37,930 nt of DNA from JBGPRB01 sp964422155 (GCA_964422155.1 CAYQZZ010000014.1:1-37930), one strand, 5' to 3'. Counted from the stretch's first letter, positions 24,955-33,588 are shown. Notes: generated by a model not told the origin, from the sequence alone. Numbers and translations: made by a program.

Positions 24955-26244
24955 CTAGTTAAAGGCGTACAGCTTGCCATCGTGCGAGCCGATATAAACC
25001 ATTCCGTTAGCTACAGCGGGTGATGACGTAATTTCGTCTCCGGTAGAGCTATCCCAGAGCTTTTCGCCCGTGGCCCTATCCAGGGCATAGAACTTTCCAT
25101 CCTGACCACCGATATAGATAGTCGTGCCCGCAACCGCGGGCGATGAAACTATGGTATTGCCAGCTTTAAATGTCCACTGCGGCTTATGCGTATTGATATC
25201 CAATGCCAATAAGCTATCACCCGCACCCAGATAGAGAGTATTGTCCACTACCGCCGGAGATGAACTTGCCCTCACTCCCCACCCCAGCGGATATATCCAC
25301 AGATAACCAGAAGAATTCGGAGGCTTTGGTGCCGCGCCGTAGATATAGAGTGCTTGCCAGAAAACCTTGAGTTTATTTTCAAAAAGCCAGTTTTTCGCCC
25401 CGATATCAATGGCATACAAAAAACCCCCTGAAGTTGTGAAATAAGCGACGCCATCCTTTACCGCCGGAGACGTGACAATAGAGGAGTGCGTCTGGTACTG
25501 CAAGCGAGGCCTGCCGTTTTTAGCATTTAAGGTATAACATATCCCATCAACGGAGCCGACAACGACGATGCCTTCGGTGATAATCGGTGATGATATAACC
25601 AGGTTGTTTGCCATTCTATGCCAGAGTCCCGTTCCACTAGCGGCATCTACCGCATAAATATTATAATCATCAGAGCCGATGTAAACCACGCCATCAGCTA
25701 TTGCCGGCGATGACCTGATAGCATAAGGCGTCGAGAAGGACCAGAGTTTTGTACCTGTTTTAGCATCCAGCGCATAGAGATTGCCGTCGTTTGAGCCACA
25801 ATAGACAACTCCACTAACGACAATCGGCGAAGATTCCACCCAGCTGCCTGTCTTGAATGCCCAGCGCTTTTCACCGGTGGTTGCATCCAGAGCATAAATA
25901 TGGCTATCCCTGGAACCGACATACACCGTCCCATCAATAACCGCCGGCGATGAATGGATGGCGCCATCGGTGGTAAACGTCCACTTCAGTGTTCCCCTGG
26001 GCAAGATACCATTCGAATCAACGCTGCCGGTATGGGTCGGGTTACGGCGGAACATAGCCCATTCCCCGCTCTGCGGTACCGATTGCGCATTTTCGGATAT
26101 CCCGAAAATGACATCGGTAAACTGGTACAAAATGAGAAAAACTATCAGCAAACAGACAACGCCGAGCGTCGTCAGCCAGGTTATCCGGCGACGCTTTAAA
26201 ATGGCTAGCCTTCTTTCCTCTAATACATCACGAGGTACAACCAT
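24955..26244 (-). CDS. Membrane-anchored PQQ-type beta-propeller protein
   Basis: A 429-residue protein. A basic N-terminus (KRRR) precedes one membrane segment (about 24-45); the rest is predicted outside the cell. A region EWAMFRRNPTHTG leads into about seven repeats of the PQQ/quinoprotein type, each with a core such as SSPAVIDGTVYVGSRDSHIYALDATTGEKRWAFKT. The repeats suggest a seven- or eight-bladed propeller like BamB or the PQQ-like domains. No PQQ-dehydrogenase catalytic residues were recognised, so a binding or scaffold role is likelier than an enzyme. One blade carries an inserted loop (about 275-310; FWQALYIYGAAPKPPNSSG). It is a single gene; a GGGAGA site lies before the ATG. Confidence 0.88.
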   Translation of the reverse strand: MVVPRDVLEERRLAILKRRRITWLTTLGVVCLLIVFLILYQFTDVIFGISENAQSVPQSGEWAMFRRNPTHTGSVDSNGILPRGTLKWTFTTDGAIHSSPAVIDGTVYVGSRDSHIYALDATTGEKRWAFKTGSWVESSPIVVSGVVYCGSNDGNLYALDAKTGTKLWSFSTPYAIRSSPAIADGVVYIGSDDYNIYAVDAASGTGLWHRMANNLVISSPIITEGIVVVGSVDGICYTLNAKNGRPRLQYQTHSSIVTSPAVKDGVAYFTTSGGFLYAIDIGAKNWLFENKLKVFWQALYIYGAAPKPPNSSGYLWIYPLGWGVRASSSPAVVDNTLYLGAGDSLLALDINTHKPQWTFKAGNTIVSSPAVAGTTIYIGGQDGKFYALDRATGEKLWDSSTGDEITSSPAVANGMVYIGSHDGKLYAFN

Positions 26245-26341
26245 ATGTCTCTCCCATAAGATATTAACCGTTATTCTCTCATGATGTCAACAACACGAGC
26301 CTCACCTGAATACCTTGATTTAAGCTTTTCATTACTTTCAG

Positions 26342-27658
26342 CTAAAGAGTAATGCCGGGGTCATGTGCAGGTTGTTGGGGAGCGCGTATAAAAAACGTAG
26401 CAACTACAGCTATTGCCGCCATTACCAGAGCCGTGATAAAAGCAGTGTCATAGCTGAGGTAAGTATCAAATACCCAGCCGTAATATACCGGAGATAGAAG
26501 CCCCATCGGAGCTAAGAATGCTATCATTGTACCGAGTATCGAGCCAAAAGCCTTCCTCCCGAAGTAGCGCCCCAGTACGAGGATAATAACGGGGGTTACC
26601 GCCCCTGAACTGAATCCATGACATGCCAGCAACACATAGACCGATACCATACTCCGACTATATAGGAAAGTACTTATCCCGATTACCTGCAGCAGGAATG
26701 CCCCTACTAATAAGAGCTGAAGATATCGCTTGGGAATACGGTCGGCGATAATACCTCCGAAGAATCTGGAAGGTATCATAAAAAAGACCATCATCCCCAT
26801 CATGCCGCTCGCTGCGGCTTCGGCGATTCCAATATCAGTTAAAAAGGGGTAGACATGTACGTTAAAACCGCCGGCGATGAAGTTATGCACGGTAAAACCT
26901 ACGATGAGCAACCAGTAAGTTTTCGTCCTCAAGGCTTGTTTAAACGTATATTCTGTCTCCTGTAAGCTTGAGGCATAGCTGATACCCTGTTCTATCATTT
27001 CCTTTCTGTTTTTTTCTGCTCCCGGGCTGAACTCAGCACCATCAGGAAGTAAGCCGTAGTATTCCGGACGCTGCGGTTTTATCAACATGAATGCAAATGG
27101 AACGCTGGCAAACATTATTAAACCCCAGATAAGACAGGTGAATCGCCAGCTATGAAATTCTATTAGCGGAGTAATTGCTTGCAGCACGATGATACCGAAG
27201 ATACTGATAAGGGCAAACTTGATGCCCTGGGCCATGCCCCTTCGCCGTATGAACCAGTCATTAATCATCTTGTCACAGGCGACTGTCAGACCGATATTAA
27301 GCCCCAGACCTATCATGGCTCCCCAGGCGACATAGTAATGCCATACCTCGGTTATAAAGTTCATGAATATCATGCCCGAGGCGGCGATACAGATACCGAC
27401 AATAACAATCCACCTCGGGCCAAATTTATCAGAGAGCCAGCCTACCAGCGGTGATGTAATACCGCCTTCAAGCCTTCCAATCCCGGCCGCCAGTGACGTA
27501 TAAGCCCGGTTCAGTTCCAGCTCGGCTGCAATCGGTTTAAAAAATACGGAAATTCCGTATGTATTGAAGCCATGACCCAGGCCGGATACGATGCCGATGA
27601 ACAGGACTGACCACCATCCTGTGAATATACGAGATTTAGAGCTTTTTGTTTCCAACAA
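26342..27658 (-). CDS. MFS transporter (oxalate/formate antiporter-like group)
   Basis: About 438 residues with twelve predicted helices. The N-terminal half has GWLSDKFGPRWIVIVG, the loop 2-3 signature of the major facilitator superfamily, and the start FTGWWSVLFIGIVSGLGHGFNTYGISVFF resembles OFA/monocarboxylate-type porters. The second half has a matching GGIIADRIPKRYLQ. The ligand is probably an organic anion. The frame opens at TTG 27682, but an AAGGGGTGAT ribosome site points to TTG 27658 or 27655. It begins about 60 bp after the Lrp-family regulator on the same strand, so co-transcription and control by that regulator are likely. Confidence 0.87.
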   Translation of the reverse strand: MLETKSSKSRIFTGWWSVLFIGIVSGLGHGFNTYGISVFFKPIAAELELNRAYTSLAAGIGRLEGGITSPLVGWLSDKFGPRWIVIVGICIAASGMIFMNFITEVWHYYVAWGAMIGLGLNIGLTVACDKMINDWFIRRRGMAQGIKFALISIFGIIVLQAITPLIEFHSWRFTCLIWGLIMFASVPFAFMLIKPQRPEYYGLLPDGAEFSPGAEKNRKEMIEQGISYASSLQETEYTFKQALRTKTYWLLIVGFTVHNFIAGGFNVHVYPFLTDIGIAEAAASGMMGMMVFFMIPSRFFGGIIADRIPKRYLQLLLVGAFLLQVIGISTFLYSRSMVSVYVLLACHGFSSGAVTPVIILVLGRYFGRKAFGSILGTMIAFLAPMGLLSPVYYGWVFDTYLSYDTAFITALVMAAIAVVATFFIRAPQQPAHDPGITL

Positions 27659-27716
27659 AATATCACCCCTTTTCAGGAGCAAACAGTCGTTTTTGAAATT
27701 ACGAGGCTCAGAGTAT

Positions 27717-28184
27717 TTAAGATTTACAGAGTGCCGCTACGTCCAGATTGTGTTCCCAGGGACTCCTGGAGATGTGCATAACGACAAAAGTACTTGTCCT
27801 GTTAATTTCCGGTATACTAGCGATGACATTTTTGACGAATTCATCAAACTCCGACGGAGTGTGAAAAATAAAAATCCCGATAATATCAAAATTACCGGTA
27901 CATCCGCACAGGTAATAAACATTTGGGTTTGTTATGAGCAACTGTTCGACCCTTTCGGCGGAGCCTACTTTTACCTGGATGCACATGATACACATGAAAT
28001 TCATCCCCAGCTGTTCAGGATTGGGTATAGCGCTTATTTTAATGGTATTGCCATTTACCAGACTCCTGACTCTGTTGCGTACGGTTCCCTCCGATACCTT
28101 AAGTTTTCGGCCGATTTCCCGGAAACTCTGCCGGGCATCTTCCTGCAGCTCCCCGATTATTTTCTGTCCGAGTTCATCCAGCAT
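27717..28184 (-). CDS. Lrp/AsnC-family transcriptional regulator
   Basis: A 155-residue protein with an N-terminal HTH (about 5-50; IIGELQEDARQSFREIGRKLKVSEGTVRNRVRSL) and a C-terminal RAM/AsnC ligand domain (about 65-145), including GCTGNFDIIGIFIFHT. By family it forms octamers or higher rings and binds amino acids or similar small molecules. An AGGAGGTGTGA site precedes the ATG. It is the first gene of a unit with the MFS transporter, and a perfect 24-bp palindrome (28235-28258) lies 51 bp upstream, suggesting autoregulation and substrate-responsive transport. The effector is unknown. Confidence 0.92.
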   Translation of the reverse strand: MLDELGQKIIGELQEDARQSFREIGRKLKVSEGTVRNRVRSLVNGNTIKISAIPNPEQLGMNFMCIMCIQVKVGSAERVEQLLITNPNVYYLCGCTGNFDIIGIFIFHTPSEFDEFVKNVIASIPEINRTSTFVVMHISRSPWEHNLDVAALCKS

Positions 28185-28234
28185 TTCACACCTCCTGGGC
28201 AGACTTGAGTAGCATTATCTCTGTAACTATACGC

Positions 28235-28258
28235 AAATTTGCATTTAAATGCAAATTT
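28235..28258. promoter_or_regulatory. Perfect 24-bp palindrome upstream of the Lrp gene
   Basis: The half site AAATTTGCATTT is followed directly by its exact reverse complement. GCAAATTTGC (28233-28242) is a nested palindrome at its left edge. The size and AT-rich symmetric layout suit an Lrp-type operator. The rest of 28185-28428 shows nothing else clear. Confidence 0.65.
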
Positions 28259-28428
28259 ATAAATTTCTTGCGCAATGAATCAGGAGCAATGCTAATCTGG
28301 CGCCGGTGACTGCGCATACCTATAAATGTGGACTTCGATAATTCCGATGACGATGAGAAGGAAAGAAAAATCTTTATCCTTCCAACTATCGGGATACTCT
28401 ATACTCTTCTGCCCACCACCCCAAATTA

Positions 28429-29109
28429 TTACCGCCACCCGGCCGTAGCGCGGTCAAAAAGTAAACGGTTTATCAATATCCTTTTGACATCACCACTAGC
28501 CATCAAATCATGGCGCAGTCCGGCGGTAAGCCTTCTTATCATGAGTAATATATACAGGACGACGCAGCACCAGACTACCTCCACAGGTTCTCCGAAATAC
28601 CAGGTAATAAGGGGTAGTATCAGAAAGCAGATAGCCATCCCCAGGGGCAGACTTATACTGGGAGCGCCACCGACGATGGGTTTATCACCTGATGACTTAG
28701 CTACTAATCTCGGTATGGTCCTGATTAATAGAGCTATAATAACGGGGATGATAGCAACAAGGCCAGATTTTGTGACTAATACCATGACCATTGCCAGGGC
28801 TATGCTGTTGCCCTTTTCTCCGTCGAATTTCGAAAATACCGGCCACATTTGTCCACAGACAGCGGCCAGCCCGGCGATAGCGATTACAGCCGGACCAAAA
28901 TCGAAGGCCCTACCTATCAATATCGGCAGGATACCTTTGATAAACTCCCCTAATATACCTAAAACCCCGGCGATTTTACCCGCCCTGCTCCAGAGATTCT
29001 GGTGGAAGTCCCCGTCAAGCTCCACATGCCGGAGCTTTGCCAGGAGAGACAGGTGAGGCACCGAACCAAAAATATACGAGCCCAGTATTAAAACTACATC
29101 AGCCCACAT
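28429..29109 (-). CDS. PlsY-like membrane protein with degenerate acyltransferase motifs
   Basis: A 226-residue polytopic protein following the PlsY plan (acyl-phosphate:glycerol-3-phosphate acyltransferase). GSVPHLSLLAK matches motif 1, EFIKGILPILIG the D..KG..P region, and GQMWPVFSKFDGEKGNSIA motif 2. Key residues differ: GHxxPxFxxFxGGKGVAT is changed to GQ...GEKGNSIA, and the GSGNIGATN segment is replaced. It may act on another substrate, be inactive, or be regulatory. It starts 1 bp after the cupin gene stop, so the two are translationally coupled. Confidence 0.72.
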   Translation of the reverse strand: MWADVVLILGSYIFGSVPHLSLLAKLRHVELDGDFHQNLWSRAGKIAGVLGILGEFIKGILPILIGRAFDFGPAVIAIAGLAAVCGQMWPVFSKFDGEKGNSIALAMVMVLVTKSGLVAIIPVIIALLIRTIPRLVAKSSGDKPIVGGAPSISLPLGMAICFLILPLITWYFGEPVEVVWCCVVLYILLMIRRLTAGLRHDLMASGDVKRILINRLLFDRATAGWR

Positions 29110-29110
29110 T

Positions 29111-29437
29111 TCAGGACTTTATCATCACCAGCATCATTTTAAATCTGCTTACTGCCCTTAAAGCATGGGGCTGGTTCGCCGGCATAATGACCATTTCCCC
29201 TTTCTTTACCAGAAGCGGTTTACCAGCTATAATAACCTCGGCTTCGCCATCGAAAACATAAACCATGGCGTCAAACGGGGCCGTATGCTCGCTCAGCCCC
29301 TGCCCCTTATCGAAAGAGAACAGAGTCAAGGTCCCCGTGGGCTTATCGATAATCGTCCTGCTGACGATAGAACCCGCCTGATAGTCCACGAGGTCAATCA
29401 AACCCGCAACCTGCCCTGTTAAGTTATCAGCTTTCAT
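29111..29437 (-). CDS. Small cupin-domain protein
   Basis: A 108-residue single-domain cupin. Motif 1 reads GLSEHTAPFDAMVYVFDGEAEV and motif 2 reads MPANQPHAL, giving a possible metal site from one His in motif 1 and one in motif 2; the Glu and second His of motif 1 are not obvious. ATG 29437 is preferred over an upstream in-frame start at 29512 because GGAAAGAGAG lies directly before it and the extra residues are not cupin-like. Such proteins bind small molecules or metals. Coupled to the PlsY-like gene downstream; the functional link is unknown. Confidence 0.8.
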   Translation of the reverse strand: MKADNLTGQVAGLIDLVDYQAGSIVSRTIIDKPTGTLTLFSFDKGQGLSEHTAPFDAMVYVFDGEAEVIIAGKPLLVKKGEMVIMPANQPHALRAVSRFKMMLVMIKS

Positions 29438-29533
29438 TTCTCTCTTTCCTTTTTGACATTTATACCCATTATACCTTAAATAAAAACCTGTTAAATAAAG
29501 AAATGGTAACAAAGTGTTTAAAAGTAGTCTGTT

Positions 29534-29700
29534 GTCATTCCCGCCCCGATGAAATCGGGGTAAACTCCGGCGGGAATCCAGAATCTCCTTACTGTCATTC
29601 TGGTGAAGGCCAGAATCCAGGGGAGGAGTGTCGTTCTGGTCCTTCCTGAGAAGGACGGGTCAAGCCTTTAGGCCGAAGCCCGAGAGTAACATTATTTAAC
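29534..29700. repeat. Two joined, partly broken family A repeats
   Basis: TGTCATTCCCGCC (29534) and TGTCATTCTGGTG (29594) begin two copies in tandem; the last lacks a clean TGACA end and carries CCTTCCTGAGAAGG. They fill most of the divergent gap 29438-29786. Confidence 0.75.
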
Positions 29701-29786
29701 ACCTTTAAGCCATGATGTTGACCGTTAAATAAGAATATGATTATAATCACTTATTCCGTCGCATCGATACCATCGAAGGAGAATAT

Positions 29787-30266
29787 ATGCCTGAAAAAAA
29801 GTACGCAAAATATGTCATCACAGAAGACATACGGCCGAAACAGCCACCGCCCCCGGGATTCTCAAAAAGGCTGGAAGACCAGCGGAAAGCCGGAAATTAT
29901 ACGGATTCCGCTCATGTGCTCTCGCTGAACGACTCGATAGCTAAGGGAGCCCTGTACTTTGATGCCGTCTGGATGGTGGATAAGCACGGGGCGGCCCCCA
30001 CGAACATCGAAATAGCCCACAGCCATGATTTCGATGAAATCCTCGGCTTTTTCGGGAATTATCGGGGAAATGCCAGGGAACTCGGCGGAGAAGTCGAAAT
30101 TTGGCTGGAAGACGAGCAGTATCTCCTCACGAAGAGCACGATTGTTTTTGCCCCGCGGGGATTGTCACATGGCCCCATCTCCTTCCGCAGGATTGACAGC
30201 CCCATCCTCTTCTTTACAAGTGGCAACGGGACCACCTATACACGGGCGACCGGTAAAGAAGACTAA
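29787..30266 (+). CDS. Cupin-like protein of unknown function
   Basis: A 159-residue soluble protein. The middle has IEIAHSHDFDEILGFFG (about 74-90), resembling cupin motif 1 with HxHxxxE, and later APRGLSHGP (about 122-130) with a His as in cupin motif 2. Together these would supply metal ligands. The start has AAGGAG eight bases before the ATG. It is followed 18 bp later by an aldo/keto reductase gene, so the two form a likely operon. Possible roles include isomerase, dioxygenase-like or binding protein; none can be chosen. Confidence 0.72.
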   Translation: MPEKKYAKYVITEDIRPKQPPPPGFSKRLEDQRKAGNYTDSAHVLSLNDSIAKGALYFDAVWMVDKHGAAPTNIEIAHSHDFDEILGFFGNYRGNARELGGEVEIWLEDEQYLLTKSTIVFAPRGLSHGPISFRRIDSPILFFTSGNGTTYTRATGKED

Positions 30267-30284
30267 GTTTATCTGGAGGCTGAT

Positions 30285-31151
30285 ATGGAAAAGAGACGAC
30301 TTGGCAAGACAGGGCACATGAGTAGCATCCTGATTTTCGGGAGCTTTGCCCTGTTCCGCATCAGACAAAAAGAGGCCGATGCCGCCCTGGAAATGGCCCT
30401 GGACAACGGCATCAATCACATCGATGTCTCGCCGCTCTATGGAGACGCGGAGAAACACATCGGCTCATGGTTCAAAAGAAACGGGAAAAGGTTTTTCCTC
30501 GGCTGTAAGACGCACGAACGGAGTAAAATCGGCGCCCGGGAAAGCCTTGAAAAGTCCCTGGAAACATTGAAAGTCGACCACTTCGATTTGTTTCAGCTTC
30601 ACGGCGTTGACGATATCAAGACCCTGAACACCGTCCTCGGACCCGGGGGCGCTCTCGAAGCTATCCTGGAAGCCAGGGAGCAGGGACTGGTGCGCTTTAT
30701 CGGCATCACCGGGCATAATCCACCACTCCAGAATAAGGCGCTGCAACGCTTTGACTTCGATACCGTGCTGTTTCCTTTGAACCGCGTACATGCCGCTCAT
30801 ATTACCGACTGGAATAATTTCCCGCCGCTGCTTAAAACGGCCCGTCAAAAAGACGTGGGCGTCATGGCCATCAAGTCCGTGGCGAAACGCGCCTGGGAAG
30901 GCCCTCAAGCAAGGTCACACCCTTACAATACCTGGTACGAGCCCTTCAATGAAGCGGAGGAAATAGAAAAAAGCCTCTGGTATACGCTGAGTCAGGACAT
31001 CACTGCCGCCGTGCTGCCCGGCGAGCTGCAGCTCTGGCCGATGATTATCGATGCTGCTAAAAGGTTCAGACCTTTGAACAAAAAGGAGCAGCAGGAGGTT
31101 ATGTCTCAGGTTTCCCAATATCAACCTCTGGTCGGCCCGAGCATGGACTAA
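30285..31151 (+). CDS. Aldo/keto reductase
   Basis: A 288-residue TIM-barrel NAD(P)H-dependent reductase. The catalytic tetrad is visible: Asp in HIDVSPLYG (near 47), Tyr in the same motif (near 52), Lys in GCKTHER (near 75) and His in FQLHGV (near 105). QHG-like and GITGHN motifs match AKR subgroups acting on sugars or small carbonyls. The C-terminus lacks the extra ferredoxin-like Cys motif seen in some anaerobe members. GGAGG precedes the ATG. It is the second gene of a pair with the cupin-like protein. Confidence 0.9.
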   Translation: MEKRRLGKTGHMSSILIFGSFALFRIRQKEADAALEMALDNGINHIDVSPLYGDAEKHIGSWFKRNGKRFFLGCKTHERSKIGARESLEKSLETLKVDHFDLFQLHGVDDIKTLNTVLGPGGALEAILEAREQGLVRFIGITGHNPPLQNKALQRFDFDTVLFPLNRVHAAHITDWNNFPPLLKTARQKDVGVMAIKSVAKRAWEGPQARSHPYNTWYEPFNEAEEIEKSLWYTLSQDITAAVLPGELQLWPMIIDAAKRFRPLNKKEQQEVMSQVSQYQPLVGPSMD

Positions 31152-31220
31152 ACTTTAGTTATAATAATCACCTCAATTAAGGATTAGAGAAACATCCGTT
31201 GAGAGTGACAATTTAAGGTT

Positions 31221-31311
31221 TGTCATTCTGGCGAAGGCCAGAATCCAGAAAGTGGGATTCTATTATTACAAATATCATTATAAGTGGATTCCAGCCTGCG
31301 CTGGAATGACA
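31221..31311. repeat. Palindromic repeat, family A copy
   Basis: Starts TGTCATTCTGGCGAAGGCC and ends CCTGCGCTGGAATGACA. The two halves are of different subtypes, and AT-rich filler replaces the usual tip. It lies between two convergent genes. Confidence 0.85.
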
Positions 31312-31333
31312 ATAAATTATTTCTAAACACCTT

Positions 31334-32239
31334 CTACTTAGCCATTGTTTCTTTGGCTCCTGAGGAAAGGAATGTATCCACCTTTTCTATATACTCCGTC
31401 GGGTGAGTCCGGTACGCCTGGCTGTGCTGGGCATCACTGACCTCCCATACCTCATTCGCCGGGTTTCCAGCTGCCCTGAATAGCTTAAGAGTCTCCTCCC
31501 AGGTAATTAATTCATCATTTTGCTCATGTATGAACATAATTGGGCAGGCGACATCATGGATAACGTCAATGGGATTCACCATGTCATAGTCATAAAGCAC
31601 ATGAGTGAAAAACAATCCTCCCGGCATAAGGAAATACGCCAGAAATTTAGGCAGTCCTATCAATGAGGCTTGCCGGGCAACCTCGGTGGGGGCATCGATA
31701 AAACAGCCGTCCAGTATCAGGGCACCTAGGCTATTCTGGCTGGCAAAGATACATGCCGAAGCAGCCCCGGTACAGAACCCCAGTATACAGATATTCTCGT
31801 CACTGTATCCCCTGCCTTCGAGATAGTCCACCGCCCCTCCGATGTCCAGCTCGATATTGGATAGTGATTGCCCCTTGCCTTCCGATTCCCCTCTACCCCG
31901 CAGGTCGAACAGTAGAACACTGTAGCCTGTTTTTACCAGAGCGCGCGTCAGTCCCAGTGTATCAACATTATCATCAACACGGTTTTGAAATCCGCCTTGC
32001 ACAATCATAATAACGTAATCCTTTATACCGGGTACGTACCACCCTTTAAGGAGGACGCCATCACCGCGACTGTGAAAAGAGGCGTCTTCATAAGCAAGCT
32101 CCAGCGAAGCCGGCGAATAAATGAGGGGGAGGCGGGGAATTTCCATAGCTGCCCTGGCACCGTATGCCGATAGGCCGACATATATTACCAGAAGAATACC
32201 AATCCCGATGGCCGTAAATTTTAGCTTTTTCGAATGCAA
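31334..32239 (-). CDS. Membrane-anchored alpha/beta hydrolase with cysteine nucleophile
   Basis: A 301-residue alpha/beta hydrolase. Residues 7-28 form a signal anchor, so the catalytic domain is outside the membrane or attached to it. The nucleophile elbow is GFCTG (Cys near 156) instead of GxSxG, as in dienelactone-hydrolase-like enzymes. The acid is likely Asp in HEQNDELI (near 243) and the base His in DAQHSQAY (near 272). VLLFDLRGRGESEG is the conserved pre-elbow motif. The Cys could alter substrate range or lower classical esterase activity. It is on the same strand as the UPF0047 gene but starts 64 bp after it; co-transcription is possible. Confidence 0.85.
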   Translation of the reverse strand: MHSKKLKFTAIGIGILLVIYVGLSAYGARAAMEIPRLPLIYSPASLELAYEDASFHSRGDGVLLKGWYVPGIKDYVIMIVQGGFQNRVDDNVDTLGLTRALVKTGYSVLLFDLRGRGESEGKGQSLSNIELDIGGAVDYLEGRGYSDENICILGFCTGAASACIFASQNSLGALILDGCFIDAPTEVARQASLIGLPKFLAYFLMPGGLFFTHVLYDYDMVNPIDVIHDVACPIMFIHEQNDELITWEETLKLFRAAGNPANEVWEVSDAQHSQAYRTHPTEYIEKVDTFLSSGAKETMAK

Positions 32240-32303
32240 TCGATAACCTGTATGTTTACTAAACCTCTAGTAATTAGAGTACGATTTAAAATATCGGATG
32301 TCT

Positions 32304-32738
32304 TTATTCACCCATAAATTGCAGGATAACCTGCCTCGACCTGGCCCTGTTATCAAATTCAATTAAAACCACCTGCTGGTACTGACCCAATGTCAACCTT
32401 TTATTAACCAGAGGAACCACCAGAGACGCACCCATCAGTGAAGCCCGAACGTGAGAATATCCGTTATTCTCTTCCCAGAGAAACTTATGCGTGTAGACCA
32501 ACTCCATGGGCACAATGCGCGACCACATCTTTTTAAAATCGGAGAGCAGGCCTTCTTCATATTCGATTGTGGCAACAGCCGCGGTCGTACCGGGTAAAAA
32601 AACGGTCACTATTCCATTGGTAACATATGTTTCGGCTACCTGTTGTTGAACTTTTGGGGTGATATTATAAATAGATACAAACCCCTCATCGGCCAGCGCA
32701 TTCGTATCTACATTAACTCTTCTGGTGATGATAATCAT
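32304..32738 (-). CDS. yjbQ: UPF0047 (YjbQ) family protein
   Basis: A 144-residue protein of the YjbQ/UPF0047 family, a single beta-rich domain reported to have weak thiamine-phosphate-synthase-like activity in some members; the real role is uncertain. Matches include the central GTTAAVATIEYEEGLLSDF, NNGYSHVRASLMGASLVVPL and the C-terminal LGQYQQVVLIEFDNRARSRQVILQFMGE. The usual HTTAA motif has Gly in place of His. ATG 32738 is preferred over an in-frame ATG 32750 because GGAGGTGA lies just before it. Its neighbours share the strand but no clear pathway. Confidence 0.85.
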   Translation of the reverse strand: MIIITRRVNVDTNALADEGFVSIYNITPKVQQQVAETYVTNGIVTVFLPGTTAAVATIEYEEGLLSDFKKMWSRIVPMELVYTHKFLWEENNGYSHVRASLMGASLVVPLVNKRLTLGQYQQVVLIEFDNRARSRQVILQFMGE

Positions 32739-32821
32739 ATTCACCTCCATATACTCAAAAATAGCAGAGTACGGATTTTACTTTATGATACCCGGTTGGT
32801 CGCGTTAAGAATAACGTGTAC

Positions 32822-33430
32822 CTAAGGCTTCCTCTCCGGAGGGGGCATCTGCGGAGGGGGCATCTGTGGGGGTGGCCCCTGCTTGGTCTGGAGGGGTTTA
32901 CAGATTATTTCGGTAATATGGAGGTCGCCCAAACGCGTCGAAGAAGCCGCTATCGCCACCACTGCCGTATCCGACCCGCGCCCGGAACCAGCTACCACCA
33001 CGACCTGCTCACCGACATCCACGTGCCCGCCGTCGGTCGCCATGAAAATAATCTCGACACAGACCTTCATGCCCTGGCAGAAGGTTCGCAGCAGGTTAGC
33101 CATGACCCTGGGTGTTTCCATGCCATAAAGGTTCTCGGTGTGGAAAAGCATCGTACCGAAGTGAACGGTATGTCCCTGCTTGGCAAGCTGTGAGACCAGC
33201 TCTGAAGGGAACCGCTGGCCGGACATAAATCCGTATTGATGCGGCACCACAATGATTTTAATTCCTTTTTTCGCCCAGAGTTTGGCAGCCGTGCGCGCCG
33301 TGTTACCCGTTGTCGAAGCAAGGATGACTTTCTTAATGCCGCGCGCCTGAGCCCGCTCAGCAGCTAGCTGCAGGGTCGTTTCGGTATTGTTTATGCCCGG
33401 TTCCTCGAAATAGACGATTTTCTCTTCCAA
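32822..33430 (-). CDS. Pyruvate-kinase C-terminal-like domain protein
   Basis: A 202-residue protein resembling the stand-alone pyruvate-kinase alpha/beta (C-terminal) domain. Features are TTLQLAAERAQARGIKKVILASTTGNTARTAAKLWAKKGIKIIVVPHQYG (about 16-66) and VVVVAGSGRGSDTAVVAI (about 142-160). The pyruvate kinase catalytic barrel is absent, so it is not a kinase; function unknown, possibly nucleotide or effector binding. The TTG start follows AAGGAGG. The C-terminal tail PPPQMPPPQMPPPERKP arises from tandem 15-bp repeats at 32838-32867. Confidence 0.8.
   Translation of the reverse strand: MEEKIVYFEEPGINNTETTLQLAAERAQARGIKKVILASTTGNTARTAAKLWAKKGIKIIVVPHQYGFMSGQRFPSELVSQLAKQGHTVHFGTMLFHTENLYGMETPRVMANLLRTFCQGMKVCVEIIFMATDGGHVDVGEQVVVVAGSGRGSDTAVVAIAASSTRLGDLHITEIICKPLQTKQGPPPQMPPPQMPPPERKP
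32838..32867. repeat. Two tandem 15-bp repeats in the 3' end of the PK-C-like gene
   Basis: GGAGGGGGCATCTGC is followed by GGAGGGGGCATCTGT. In frame, each encodes PPPQM-type pentapeptides at the protein C-terminus, so copy-number change would alter only tail length. Confidence 0.85.
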
Positions 33431-33588
33431 TTCTTGCCTCCTTAACTGGTATTTATACCCTAGGAAAACACTTATTCAATATTCTACCATATCGGGAGCA
33501 AAATACATGCGTAACGCCAGACACAATCTCTAATGTTAAGGGATAAAAACCGTGATGATGAGAGGTTCGACTAAGAAAGCAGGAGCGT

